Origin: JBIOJM01 sp044450785
GTDB lineage: Bacteria; Planctomycetota; Planctomycetia; Isosphaerales; Isosphaeraceae
NCBI GenBank assembly: GCA_044450785.1
Contig: JBIOJM010000265.1
Span: 1-14,646 of the forward strand
Length of the DNA stretch: 14,646 nt
Reading direction: 5' to 3'
Shown: piece by piece, positions 14,454 through 14,646 of the stretch
How the letters are laid out: each line of letters begins with the position of its first letter
Position numbering within the stretch: the first letter of the stretch is position 1
Program-made: the position numbers and the translations under genes
Notes under the pieces: model-generated
Told to the model about the DNA's origin: nothing
Databases searched by the model: none
What the model saw: the letters and a program-made list of their open reading frames with translations, nothing else

Positions 14454-14646
14454 GAGTTGCGCATCGCGCCGCGGGATGTCGCTGTTTACTCCCCATGAAC
14501 TCTCCCCCCGCTGGAGCACTCGAGGAGGCGCAAACTTCCCCCAGGCCCCCGGCATTTCTCATGGTTGCGAGAGGAGTTGGTTTTTCAGTGTTTTTCGTAG
14601 CCACAGGTCTGTCGTCCGATGGCGACAGCCTCGATCGACTCTCTTA
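14454..14646. other. Window end, no gene resolved
   Basis: Apart from the possible start and ribosome site of the STAS fragment (14494-14509, minus strand), I see no gene. A T-rich stretch at 14578-14598 could hold a promoter for the minus strand. The window ends here, so a neighbour cannot be judged. Confidence 0.4.

Overview
The window looks like a chromosomal piece of a high-GC planctomycete, probably from the Isosphaeraceae/Gemmataceae side. The evidence is the protein set: a DUF1549/DUF1553 protein with c-type haem motifs, a planctomycete-type cytochrome fused to WD40 repeats, PPC-domain and carboxypeptidase-regulatory-repeat exported proteins, and small STAS-domain proteins. The genus is inference. 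No tRNA, rRNA, CRISPR array, transposase or integrase is visible.

Layout. Bases 1-655 hold no convincing gene but contain iterated TGACGG hexamers and a perfect three-way-junction inverted repeat (312-367). Bases 656-7082 are a three-gene forward cluster: DUF1549/DUF1553 protein, cytochrome-WD40 protein and two-PPC-domain protein, with gaps of 87 and 10 bases. All three carry export signals and probably form one envelope module with an unknown substrate. Bases 7083-8297 are a patchwork: a REP-like inverted pair, a 129-base broken copy of a STAS gene, and a lower-GC gene resembling DUF4365. This patch is bracketed by a roughly 27-base direct repeat that includes the last codons of the preceding gene. 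An intact 120-residue STAS gene follows on the minus strand (8298-8660). Bases 9011-14062 are a second forward pair: a roughly 1,218-residue exported protein with about seven CarboxypepD_reg-like repeats and a helical C-terminal half, then an exported protein with three EF-hand-like loops. A third, doubly truncated STAS copy sits at 14251-14453.

The most interesting points are as follows. (1) The EF-hand-like gene stops at TGA 14060-14062, but the same frame stays open and coding-like for 44 more codons. A hairpin 14 bases after the TGA fits the loose bacterial SECIS model as I recall it. A simple nonsense mutation is the more conservative reading, and recoding (possibly selenocysteine) is the exciting one. 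(2) One STAS gene has left three copies of different extent within 7 kb, and one fragment flanks a probably acquired gene. (3) The window carries three kinds of structured non-coding repeat. All domain names come from reading the translations, with no database search.
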